In this document: one piece after another, positions 11,701 through 23,100 of the stretch
How the letters are laid out: every line of letters begins with the position of its first letter
Numbering within the stretch: the first letter of the stretch is position 1
Origin: Pyropia haitanensis
Lineage: Eukaryota > Rhodophyta > Bangiophyceae > Bangiales > Bangiaceae
NCBI GenBank assembly: GCA_008729055.1
Contig: SDUX01000005.1
Span: 3,059,018 to 3,123,017, forward strand
Reading direction: 5' to 3'
Length of the DNA: 64,000 bases
Notes under the pieces: model-generated
Seen by the model: the letters and a program-made list of their open reading frames with translations, nothing else
Database searches by the model: none
Told to the model about the DNA's origin: nothing
Made by a program: the position numbers and the translations under genes

Positions 11701-12672
11701 GCTCGCTCCGCTGCCAATGGCACTGCCGGCACCGCTGCCAACAAAGCTACTGCCAAAGCCGACGCTGCCAACGCCTGAATGCCGGGGGCCGGCAAAAACC
11801 GACTCGGTCACTTCGTCGGTGCAGCGAGACAGCTCGACACTTGCATTGCGGGCGCCAACGGTAGGGACACCCGCAACGGTGCATCCCCGAGGAGGCGCAC
11901 CAGCGTGGGCGCACCCGCTTGCATATCCGCTCGCACACCCACCCGCTGACCCGGGGGCCGTGGCCCCTGCCGAGCTGGCCGCAGCCAGCGACCGGCACGA
12001 GCCGCAGGAGCGCTCGTCAAAGGACACCCGCGCAACAATATCCGCCGGTGGGAGCTTACCCGGGCGGGCACCAGCGTGCGTCAGCACCGTTCCTTGAAAC
12101 GATACGACTGGGGCGCGGTCCGCAGAAGACCCGCCGCGGCCGCGGGTCCAGGTGAAGAGGCGCACCATCGCATGATTGTCGTCGCGCATCCACCCAAACT
12201 CGATGAGAACGACCTTGCCCTCGGTGGGGCAATGCGCCGCCCACCGCCGCGAGAGAGTTCGCGGGGGGGGCATGAGGGAGGGGCCATCATCCGCGGCCTC
12301 GCCGCCGTCTCGGCCGCCTTCCCCTGGAGGCACTATCGCGTTCACCGCAATGCCCACGAGGAAGCCGTTGACGTGGCGGCTGACGAGTCGCAGATCCGCC
12401 ACCACCGGTCCACCTACGACAAGGGTGGGGGTGGCGGCGGCCACGGGCTGTCCCCCAGCGCCCGAGCCGCCGTTGCCGCCACCCGCCACCGTCGACCAAT
12501 CCACCCGCGGGGGGTCACCGCCGCTGCAGCAGTCAGCCACTCGGCGGATGGTGTGGAGGTGGGCAGCGGCCAGGGCGGCCGGACACCGCAGCACCTCGGC
12601 GTCCGCGGCGCCCAGGTCCTTGAGGAAGAGCCACCGGCAGACGGCCGCGTCGGCCAGGAAGGGGGCGGCCAT
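8766..12672 (-). CDS. C2H2 zinc-finger protein, three exons, four fingers (join 8766..8999, 9261..9468, 9767..12672)
   Basis: A probable DNA-binding protein of 1115 residues. Exon 1 (12672-9767, from ATG) encodes an unrecognised N-terminal region (about 1-215), then a long Ser/Pro/Gly-rich stretch, and ends inside the first finger. Predicted introns are 9469-9766 (donor GTACGTGAG, acceptor ctgtgcag) and 9000-9260 (donor GTACGT, acceptor cccgcag). Splicing keeps phase and yields four contiguous fingers: CGVC..H970..H975 (C-X2-C-X12-H-X4-H, with its histidines in exon 2), C983/C988/H1001/H1006, C1014/C1017/H1030/H1035, and after an RPYPC linker C1043/C1046/H1059/H1064. That the first finger is completed exactly by the splice is strong support for the model. 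No known orthologue is recognised. The 5' end could include further exons. Confidence 0.85.
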
Positions 12673-15600
12673 GCTGCGATGGCCGCGGCTGCCTCAGCAC
12701 ACACCAGCTCGCGTGCGGCGCGGTAGGAGGGGAGGGGGTGGTGCAGGTAAGGATGGGGGGAAAGCCGCCTGTGCAGCATCGGCGGGGTGTGTCGCGCCCG
12801 CCTGCCAGCCACCTGCGCTTCCTCTCTCCCCGACTCCCTTCAGCTCCCACCCCGCCGTCTCGCCAGACAGAGCAGCGCACCGTTGTGGCGGCAGGCCTAA
12901 TAGGACGCCCCGACCCGATGGCCACCCCGCCCCAGGTCTCACCCACAGGCGGCGGCGGGCGCTCGGTGGGCGGCGGACCCCGCCAGGTGCCCCCACGACC
13001 GCGTGCGTTGGCGCAGCGGCCGCGGTGTAGGCCGACACGCAGCCGGCAAGCGCCGCTCGTCCGCCACCCCGCGCGGCGGTTGGCGCGTCGCGGTCACAAG
13101 ATCCCAATGCCCGGCGGGTGAAGCGGGCAGGGTTGACGGCGGCGGCACCCGCCGTGCGACGCGGGCGGGGTGGGTGAGTGCGCAACAGGGAGGCGGCGGT
13201 GGGGGGGGGGGGGGCGGCGGGAGGGGGGAGCGGCGGGGGGGGGGAGCCACTCGTGCCCCCGCCGCGTTTGCGTGTGGCGGCCGACCGCCACAACGCTGGG
13301 CCGCGCCCCACAGGCGACGTGCGGGCGCGGCCCGCCGGGTGGGGCTCCCGCCGCCGCACCGGCCGCCAGGTCGTCCGTCGGGGTGGGCGGCGCCGGCACA
13401 CGCGCCGAAAAAGTCGTGTGTGCTACGAGAGGGCGGGGAGAGAGGGGCGCCGGCGCGCGGCGCACCAAATAGCCCACTAACCTAGTGCACGTGGCCACCT
13501 GCCACGGCGGCAGCCTCTCTCCGCGTAGGCGGCCGCTCCGTCCCGTTGAGTCGTGCGGAATCCGAGCACGCTCCCCTCACCTCCAGAGAGTGCTTTCGCG
13601 GGGGGGGGGGGGGGGGCCTCATCCAATCATGGCACGCGCCCGCACGCGGGCCGCGTGCCAGCCGTTGGCGGCTCCGCGGCCAGATGCCTTCGTCCCGGCG
13701 GCCGGCAGCGGCGAGTGCGCACGCGCGAGGGCCATGCGGCCTGAGCACCGGCGGCTGGTGTGGGTGGGGGTAGGGACGCCGCGTCTCCTGCGGCGGTAAG
13801 GCCTCGAGAGCACTCTCCTAGCCACTGGCCGCGCTGCCTTGCTGCGCATGCCGCCGAGAGGCCGCCGGAGCGCGGCGGTCGCGGCAGCCCCCGACCCGGC
13901 CAACCGGCAATGGCGGGACCGCCACCAGCGGCTGAGCCGTTCGGTGACCGGCACGCCAGACCGCCCGCGTGCCGCCAGCGAGGCCGTCCCGCTCCCTTTC
14001 CACACCACCTCGCTCCCCCTCCCATTCTGCGCCGACGGCAAAGGGGGGGATGACGGGCGTGGACAGCCAGACCACCAGAGAAAGACCAATGAGACACCTG
14101 TTCTGGCTACCCGGCCAACTGGGCGTTCCGCGACAGACCCGCGGACACAGTGCACGACCGACGCTCGACCGCCGTGGCAGGCGGCCTCCACCACGCGCCG
14201 GTACCGCCCCTCCCACAGGCACGCGCCAGCACGTGTCCAGCGAGGCTACGCCGCCAGGCCTGGCAGAGTCCCTCGACGTCGGCGCCACGGCGCCTCGGCG
14301 GCGCAGATTTGGCCGAAATTGGGCCTTCCGTGCCAACCAATCAGATCTGGTACGCAGTTTGATTGCCAACGGTCTGCGGCCGTTGATTGGGTGGGTGTTG
14401 TGATTTGGCCGCTGCCCAGCCACTGCAAACGCCACACGACGAGCGCGCATGTGGGACAAACAACGCGGAGTTTAGTCCAAGTCCATAGCAAGCGGGAGGC
14501 CAAGGCCACGGACCGCCCGCCGTACAGAGTCTCGCGAGCTGTGTCGCGAACAAGCTCATGCAAGGGTCTCTGATGGGGTCTGACCAGTTGACTGCTGATG
14601 GCCACCAGCTGGTACGACCAAATCTCGAGAGGGAGCGAGAGCGGAGAGGTGGGCGAACCACGTGGTCGCGGCGCGTGGCAGCAAATGACCCAATCAGCAC
14701 ACACCTCTGTGGTCAGACCAAAAGTGCCTGGAAGGGTTGATTGTGACGGGCTGCCATCCAGAGCGGTGGCCCCTCCACTGTCGTCGCTTCCACCTTCAAA
14801 GTCGAATTGTCACACCTGCGCGCCACTCACACATCCGGTTCGAATCATGTGGCGGGCAGTCTCCGAGATGGACCCTGCCGGAGTTCCACACGTGGCAAAT
14901 ATTAAACATCGGTCCCGCTACCGTCGGGCAAGGACAGAGTCAGGCGTCGCGCCAGCCCAGGGCACCGATGGCTTCCCCACGTGGCGTGTCTCTGCTCCTG
15001 GCGGAACGGCATTCAGCCGCCAGCACACACGCTGATGTGACATTGGACTTGCGGTGGAACCAGCCGACCACGCGCAGAGGGGACGGGGACCTCTAGGAGG
15101 CCCGTGGGATCGGGTTAGGACGACGTCACGACTGCCGGTGAGGCTTGTGTGGGCCAAATCTCCGTGGGACGACGACGCTGACAGAAGCTCGTGGACCTTT
15201 GCAGGGGGCACCGCGCCCTGTCTTGGCTGTGACAGCGTCACGGACTCGCCGTGGGGCCTGCTGCGCGGCGAAGACATTTGACGCTGGCGGGCGATGGCTG
15301 GCGAGGAGTGCGCCGCGCTGCGGGGGACCAGAGCCGACAACGCACTGGACGTCTCCGCAGATCTCCCCGACCGTCCTGGGGCGGTACGAGCTTCGTGCGG
15401 TCATCCTCGCGCAGTCTCGGCAGCCTGCGTGGACGATAGAGGTTGGGCCCATAGCCTGCAGTGGAGTTGTGGCACGAGGACTGCTACTTGCCTCCCTCCC
15501 GCCCAGGTGACCGCCAGCGTCGTGTCAGAGGTGCGCGACCAATAGACCGGCACCACGGTGAGTCGGTGTTGGGAAGGCCGGGACACCTCGCTTTTCCGTT

Positions 15601-16294
15601 GACTCTGCCTCTGTACCTCCCCTGTCGCCACCAGGCAAACAGCGTATCGCCGCGAGACGCGCGCCGGTGTGACGCAACACCACGGACACAGAAGTTGGGG
15701 GCGAGCGCAATGGGGTTTAATTATCAGTGGGGATGCCACCTCGGCGGCTGTCGGCTTGGCGGTCGTACGGTCAGCCTCTGTCAATGTCTTTGCTACCGGG
15801 GCTATGGAGCCTGTGCTCTGGGCTACGTTGGGCATCGGAGTGACCTCCGCTGTCTGTGCGGTGCTCGCACAGCCTCCATGCGCCGCCAATATGTCCTCGC
15901 ATGATGCGTGGCAGGAGGTCGAGGCCGTCAACGGTGAACGAGGGACGCGTCGAGCGGCCGGCGGCTGGCCAACTGACAAACTGAAGCACGGTTGCTCGAC
16001 GATGGTACCAGAGACGTCCGGTGCCCATTCCTCTATCAGTGGTGGGGATGGTGGGTCAGCAACCATTAGCCATGCTCCGGCCTGCTGTGCTCCCTCTTTC
16101 TCCCCGCTCCGCAGAACTGGAAGCAGTATCGAAACGTTGGCTGCGGTCTCCTTTGTGCAGGGTGGGCAAGGGGGGGTGCCCAACAGACACGCAGCGCTCG
16201 CCGGCCACCACTGCGGTGGCGCAGTGTTGAAAGAAGGGGGCATCTGTTGCTAGCCGTAGCGAAATATCGCAGGGAAGGGGGTGGGTGCTGGCGC

Positions 16295-16705
16295 AGCCCA
16301 CTGTGAGCACTCATGAGAGGGGTGGGGAAAGGGAAGGGACGAAGGCAGCGGGGGCGCCAGCAGCTGCCCGTTTCGACAGATGGCGGAAAGGGGAACGGTC
16401 GCTCGAGCAGCCAGCTGTGAGGGCTAACAGAAGGGGCGGGGAATAGAATTGGATGCGTCGAAGGCGACGGGGGCACCGGCAATTATCCGCAGCGATGAGT
16501 GGCACGCAGGAAGGCGGGCGCTTGGGTAGCCCGCTGTGAGCGCTCTTGAGGGGCTGGCAACGGGGAGGGACGCGGGAGAAGAGGGCGCCGGCAGCCATCC
16601 GCAGTGATCAATGGCAGGGAGGGGGACGAGCGCTTGAGCAGCCCGCCGAGAGTGCTGATGAAAGGGGCGAGCAACGGGAGAGGGCGAGGCTCAGGGAGCA
16701 CATGA
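16295..16705. repeat. Degenerate tandem repeat, unit about 112-119 bp, about 3.6 copies
   Basis: Units begin with AGCC(C/A)(G/A)CTGTGAG-like sequence at 16295, 16409, 16528 and 16640, giving lengths of 114, 119 and 112 bp and a partial fourth copy. Shared blocks inside each unit include a GGG-AAC/AAG-GGGAGGGACG block, a GGGGGC(G/A)CCGGCA block, ATCCGCAG(C/T)GAT, and CGAGCGCTTGAGC before the next unit. Copies are clearly diverged. A further, poorer copy may precede 16295 from about 16230. The repeat does not maintain an open frame. Confidence 0.75.
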
Positions 16706-19484
16706 AAGTAGGGGCGGCAGCAACATCAGCGGTGCATGAAAGAACCACGTTATGGCCGCGCGACGCCGCCTCGCCATCCGTACGCCGTTGACCCTTCCGT
16801 CAGGATGGCGGCAGTCGTCCGCTTCTGACCAGCCGAACCGTGGCGCACTTGGACGCCGCTGCACACGCATCTGTTGAGTGTTGCAACAGCGTCTCTGTCA
16901 ATTACTTGTTATGGCTCGCCACGTCGCACGTTTTTATTCTTGACTCGCTACACGCACACTAAATTCCAACCTGGCCCATGTTGTCTTGCTTGGCGGCCGA
17001 CGAAGGAAGAGCTCGCGAGAGCCCCGCTACTCAGTCCCACCGGAAGAGGCTTACATTGGAGCTCTCGTGTGTCTTTCTTGTGCTTGGTAAGGGGTTACAG
17101 ACGCTGGCCTTTAGCGGGTGCCTTGGCCGGCTCTGCCTCTGTGTCGTCCCCCGCTGGACTGGGGTGTTTGTGTGCATGGGGATCAGGGGACTCAATTACA
17201 CCGTGTTCGGCTCCCATCAGGCCACCTGTCCCCGTTGAGGGGATACGAAGGGTGGGCGCGGGGGGGAACTCACCGGCCGGGTACGGCCGGCACGTTCGTT
17301 TGCCCTCGCGCGCCCGCCCGCCGTCCCGGCTGTTGCGCTTCGGCGCTGCTTGCGACTGGCGCCTGCATCTCCCTCTCTCTCTTCTTTTTTTCTTGCTTGC
17401 CTCCGCCTACTGTGGCACGCTGTTTACCCTTGTTTTTGCGGGCGCGGGCACTTTCCCGCGCCTCGGGGTCCGTCGGCCAGCCGGTGGCAAGCTACGGGCT
17501 CCCTTGGCAGGCCGGCGACCTGGCCCCTGCGAAAATGTATCAACTTGCACACCCGCATGGAAGGCAAGGAGTAGCGCCCGCCGCGGCTGACGCGGGGACC
17601 GAGGGCGGTCTGGGAAGGCATCGCTTCCGCAGCGTTACCCCCCTTCGGAAGCTAGCCCCGTGGGAGTAACAGATCAACAGATACGGTGCGCGTATCGTTG
17701 GGGTCTTCAGCGCGACAGTTCCCCTGTTCTCCTAGTGGACACGTCGAGAGCCATTGCCGTCCTATGAAACAATAACTGATGCTGCCAACCGCTCTTCCCG
17801 GGCCGCGCCGAGGGACTGCGCTCCACGCATCCGCAGCGGTGACCGGGTGCCCCAGAGTGCTGGTCCGGGTCTGGGGTAGATCCTGGTGGCCGCCTCATCT
17901 CCGCCGTGTCCCTCGCAGGTGGCGAAGGGGCCGCGCACCCGCGAAGCAGGCGGGCGGGCGGCCATCCAAATCGCCCGGCCGTCCCGCGCCGGAGCCCACT
18001 ACGGGACAAAGGGCGTTTCCACCCTGGCAATGTGGTCGAGGGCCGGTCCGCCATAGGCCGGCGACCCGGCACAGGCTGCGCGCCGCCATGCAACGGCAGT
18101 CAACCAACCATGCTGGCGACAGGGGCCGGCTCGTTCTACTCCCAGAAGCGTCCGATTCCTTTTTTCTCGGCTGTCGCTTGCAGTGGCCTACAGCCGCGTG
18201 TAGGGCGACTCGCGTCTTACGTTTGTCCACGGACGGACGCGTTCATCCGGGAGATTCCAGCGCTCTTCTATAGCAAACACCAAGACAAAGAATATGCGAG
18301 AACTCATCGTCCGTGGCCACCGACGTCGCAGCCTCGACGGTGCGCTGCCCCTCGGCCCCCTCTTCACCGGCCGTAGATCGGCACGGACACACAGTACGCG
18401 CTGCCATTCATTGCCACAGCTGCCGAGGCCGCCAGCTTCGGCAATTTCGGTGTGGCCAAAGCCGTCCTCCCCATCGTCACCCGCCCCTCCCCCCCCCCCC
18501 CCCCCCGCTCCCACACCAATCTACCGCCGCCACCGTCGTTGACACCCCAACCGCCGCCAACAGTCGCCGCCGCCCACTCCTGGCGTCGCAAAGTCCCGCC
18601 CCCAACGCGGCGGCCACGCTTACCGCGAGGCGTGCAGCTCCCCCGCTGGTCGCCACGACGGGGTCGCGGCTATACCCGTCCGAGTCTTGTCGCGCATCCC
18701 ATGCGCTGGGTGTCGTGATTCCGTCGCGTCCCGCCCCCCCCCTACCACGTTGCGCGCCTCGGCGGGTGAAAGCAGCGGCGCCCCAACGCCGCCGCCCATT
18801 GGCCAGCCGCCCCCGTGCAGACATTTGACGCACGGCCCGTCGCGGGGGGGTGGCAATAGTGTAAGCACGTGCCCGCTACAGTACATCCTGCGCGGGGCGG
18901 CGGCCACGCTGGCGGCGGCGACGACCCCAGTGCGGCACATCCCCCGCACGCCGGCACCAACCAACCAGCCACCGCGGAGACGCCGCCCACCCCTTGGAGC
19001 GCGACCGTCTCTCCGTCGTGTCGCTTTTGAAAGACACGGATAACGATGATGAATATTTTGGGCGTCGCGCATTGGCCGAGGACCCCGCGTGCAGCACCGC
19101 GGCCGAGGGGGGGGCGTGAGCCGGGTGAGGGGGCGGTCGTGGACGCACCTGCCCGCGCCCCCCCCCCTGCACCGCCCTCGCCCCGCGGTGGGCCCCCGCG
19201 CCGCATGCAAGCGACTCCGCCCCGCCGCGCACCGCGTCCCCCCACCCCTTGCCCGCGTGGCGTGCCTGGTCTCCCGTCCGCCACGCCCCCTTCCTCCCCC
19301 TCCCCCGCCCCCCCCCCGCTCTTCTCCCTCTGTCGCTCTGCCGCAGCGTGCCGCCGCCGCGACCACCGCCCGGCCGTGTCTTGACCGGCCTTCTCACCCC
19401 TCCCCCTGTGGCACGCCCCGCGGCCGCGCTGTCTGCGTGGCGTGTCCGCCTTGCTCCCGTTCAATTTTTTTGTTCGCGGGCGAG

Positions 19485-19600
19485 GTGGGGGTGGGGGTGG
19501 GGGTGGGGGTGGGTGTGGGGGTGAGGGAGGGGGGGGGTGTGGGGGTCGGGCCGGGGGTGAGGGGTACGTGTGGGTGCGTGGGGGTGTGTTTGGGGGGGGG
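19485..19600 (+). repeat. TGGGGG-type microsatellite/G-rich tract
   Basis: About five uninterrupted TGGGGG units (19485-19515) decay into GTGTGGGGGTGAGG-like sequence up to about 19600, all G-rich on the plus strand. Many runs of four to nine G close together would allow G-quadruplexes. It ends about 500 bp upstream of the kinase start and may lie in its promoter or 5' leader; a regulatory role is only a guess. Confidence 0.7.
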
Positions 19601-20100
19601 AGGCGGGGGGACCGCGTTGAGCTGGCGGGCCGACGCACACGCCCCCGCGTGCTTCGGGTCACCGCTTCCGTGCCGGCGGTGCACGGGCGCAACCGTCGGG
19701 CGGTGTGGTCGTTCCACCGCCCCCCCCCCCCCCTCCCCTTCCACCCCCCCGTGCGGGGGGGTGGACGCCCACGCACCTGGTTGCCGGCCGTCGGCACCTA
19801 CCCGCCACCCGCGCCCGTCGACGCCCGCAGGGGGAGGTGGAGCGGCAACCCGCGCTGGCTCCCCGTCGCCAGGAGGACGGCGGTCGGTGTGGGGTGTCAC
19901 TGCCGCGGCGCGGTGCGGCGTGCCGCCGCCGTCGCGGCCGCTGCCGCTGTCGCTGAGGCCACTGTGAGGGGGCTACGCGCCGGAGGCGGCGGTTTCTTGC
20001 TCCGCCTGCGGCGGCCGTTTGTGCGTCGTCGACCGCCACGGCGGTGGCGGTGGCAGGCTCGCAGCTCGCGGCTGGGCCCCACTGCCCCCCCTGCCCGCGC

Positions 20101-23100
20101 ATGAAGTCTGCTGGCCTGGCCGAGGCACACACCCGTAGCGGTGGCGGTGGGGAGCTGCACGGCCTTCCCCCTGTGGCTGCCGCGGACGGGGCGTACGTCC
20201 GGCGGCGGCGGCGGCTACGCGCGGGGTCCCCCGACGGCCACCTAGTTGGCATCGGGAACAGTAATGGCAGCATGTCTAGTGGGGATCACTGCAGCGCCAG
20301 CAGCGACGGTATCGCCCTGGCGACGGCGTCGGCGGCGGCCGCGGCGGGCCACCTGCTGGTCGAGAGCGCTACGACGGACCTGAGCTGCGGCTCGAGGGTG
20401 CTGGGGGAGATGGCGTCGGAGAGCCCCAGCCGCGCTGCCAAGCCGTCGCACCATTCAGGCGTGTCGCCGTCGGCGCTAGCCGCGCGCCTGAAGCGCCGCT
20501 TCACGTCTGCGCTCGGCTCGATCTCGTCGGATGGCTCGACCAAGCACGACAGCGTCGGCCGCGTGAGCAGCAGCCTCAACCAATTGTCCTCTTCCTCCAT
20601 GGGCACCGACACGTCTGGGAGGGGGACGCCTTCGGACCGGGTATCCGTGACGTCCTCTCGCCTCTTCAAGCGCACCCGATCCTCCCGCTCTCCGCGGCCG
20701 TCGTGCACGCCGAGCAGCAGCCCAGAGTCCGCCTCTACTGGTGCGCTGAGCCATAGCAGTAGGTCCGCCTCCCAGAGCTCTTCACGGTCGATACTGTCTA
20801 CGCTGCTCAAACGGAAGGGCCCGCGGCAGTCGTCAACGGGGTGCGGCAACGGTGACGGCGAGAGCGGCCGTTCGGGGTCCCGCTCGTCATCCCACTCTCG
20901 CAGGAGTGGGGGTGGCCGGTCACGGCCATCTCTGGCCATCACCGCGGAGGATGCCAAGCATGCGATGCGGAACAACACCACTACCAATGAGGCTACTGTC
21001 ATTGAGGACGTTATCACGCCTGTACCGGTTGTAAGAGCCGAGGTGGCAGCAGCGGCGGCGGCCGAGGCGGCAGCGGTGTCGGCGGCTGAGGCGGCCGTGG
21101 TGTCGGCGACCGAGGCAGCGGCGGCGGCGGCGCGCCCGAATGGTGATGTCAGTGGGAGCAGCGTTGGCAGCAAACCGCTGGGGCAGTCGGTCAGCGGAGT
21201 GAGCGGCGTGAGCGTGTCGTCTGAGGACGAGCACCCGCAGTACCTGGAAGAGACGGACCTTGGGATGACCATGGTCCGTATCCCGGACGGGGAGGTGCCG
21301 CCACCGCCAGGAGAGCTGCTACCGCTCTCCTGGCAGCGCCTGCTGTTCTCCTTGCGTGGGCACGTGCTGACGCTCCACTACATGACTCCCGAGGATATTG
21401 TTGCGTCTGCGGACGAGCCCTACCTTCGCGACCATGAGCCCCTGCTGGGGTCAGGACAGACCGGCCACGGCGATGCGGCGGCGGCGGGGAACGGGTCCCA
21501 GTATATGGTCTCTGGCTCACTCGTCGATGATGACAACGACTATGATGACATGAGCTCGGACGACCCTGCCGCTGTCGGGCCGCGAAGAGAACCAACGATG
21601 GAGGGGCTGAGCGCGGGCCCGCGGCCCCCGTCGCCCGCCCGGCGGATGCGGTCTGGTCATCGTCCGCACCGTCGCTCCGGTGGGAGTGGCATGGACATGT
21701 CGATGCGCCAGCGAGCAGTTTCTGCCGTTGGTAGCAACATCAGCTCCGAAGCCGCAGGTTCTGCCAAGGCCGGCAGCGGCAGCTGCATCACCGACGGCGC
21801 TGACGAAGTCAGCTTCAATGTCCAAGAAGCATCGGGAGTGAGTTACGCGAACGTGTCTGACGTGACGATGGCTGTGGACGTGCCGACGGCGACGTTCACG
21901 CTCTCAGGATTCCCCAACTTGCCTCCGGCGACGTACGCGCTGCCAGACGCACGCCACGCAGCGCGGTGGAAGGCGGCTACACAAGTGGCGGGGCGGCACA
22001 GTATCGGGGATTTTTACGTGATGGGCAAGGTTCTTGGGGCTGGCGCGTTTGGCAAGGTGTACGAAGCCGAGGACCGCCACAGCCACGAATTGCACGCAGT
22101 GAAGGTGGTGACGTTGTCGGGCGCCGATGCTCGCCGGGATGAGCGGGTGCGCCGTGAGGTGGCGATTGTGTGTGAGCTCCGGCATCCAGGCATCGTTCGG
22201 ACGTACCGGGTCATCAAGCTGCAGCGGCACGTCTACTTTGCGATGGAGGTGATGCGGGGGGGGGATTTGTTTGACTACTGCTCTTCCTTCCCTAACCTGT
22301 CGGAGGACCGAATTGTGCATATTGCGCGGGGCATCCTCCAGTCGGTTGCATTCTTGCACTCTGTCGGCGTTGTGCACAGGTATGTTGGTTTGAGAAGGGG
22401 CGAGCATTGAGTGGACTGCTGGGAGGGGGGGGGGGGTATTGCCGTCGGCATCTGTGCCAGTGGGCAGCTTGCGTTGGCGGATTTTGCCTCGGGTTTTGTG
22501 GAGCGGCATGAGCTGCTTCTTGAGTGACACTGACTCAACCTCCTCTACCGCCCTTTCACGCTGGTGGCTGTTGTTGTCCCTTCTCCTCCTCTCCCTCCTG
22601 CCTGTTTTCCTCCGTGCTGGTTGCTGTTCGCTACTTTTTCTTTGTTCTTTGACGCGTGCTACAGGGATCTGAAGCCCAACAATGTGCTGCTGAAGAGCAA
22701 GGAGTGGCCCATACAGCTCAAACTGGCTGACTTTGGGCTGGCTGCATTTATGGACCCGAAACGTATGACGGACGAAGTCTTCCACGCACAGTTGGGAACG
22801 GCATACTTTATGGCCCCTGAGCTGCTCAAGCACGAAGCGTACGGGCCTGCGGTTGACTGCTTTGCAGTGGGCATGATGATCTGCTCCATCATCACTGGGA
22901 AGTTGCCGTTTCGGGGCGGCGACAACGCCGCCTACTTTCATAACGTCATCATCGGCAAGGCGCACTACCCGGCCGCGCTGTGGAAGGGCGTCAGCCCGTC
23001 TGCACAGTCGTTTGTGCGAGGCCTGTTGCAAAACGATCCCGCCAAGCGGCTGGCCTCGCTGGCCGCTTTGCAGCACGAGTTTGTTCTCACCGAGGCGCCA

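Larger units (their letters stand above)
12673..20100. other. 7.4-kb region without a supported gene
   Basis: This is the longest stretch without a convincing gene. 12.7-13.5 kb and 18.4-20.0 kb are GC-rich and low-complexity. 13.5-18.3 kb has more moderate composition and could hide an intron-rich, fast-evolving or non-coding gene. Short ORFs exist, for example minus 15401-16243 (280 codons from ATG) and plus 17118-17669, but neither shows a domain nor a homopolymer-free conserved core. A pyrimidine-rich stretch at about 17370-17440 looks intron-like. The tandem repeat (16295-16705) and G-rich tract (19485-19600) are listed separately. Confidence 0.5.

Noticed and set aside
14820..14860. GGTTCGAATC resembling a tRNA T-loop
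   Set aside because: Flanking bases do not form a 5-bp T stem, and no acceptor stem or D arm fits.
15401..16243. 280-codon minus ORF starting with ATG
   Set aside because: No domain, composition as expected by chance, and an equally open plus frame covers the same DNA.
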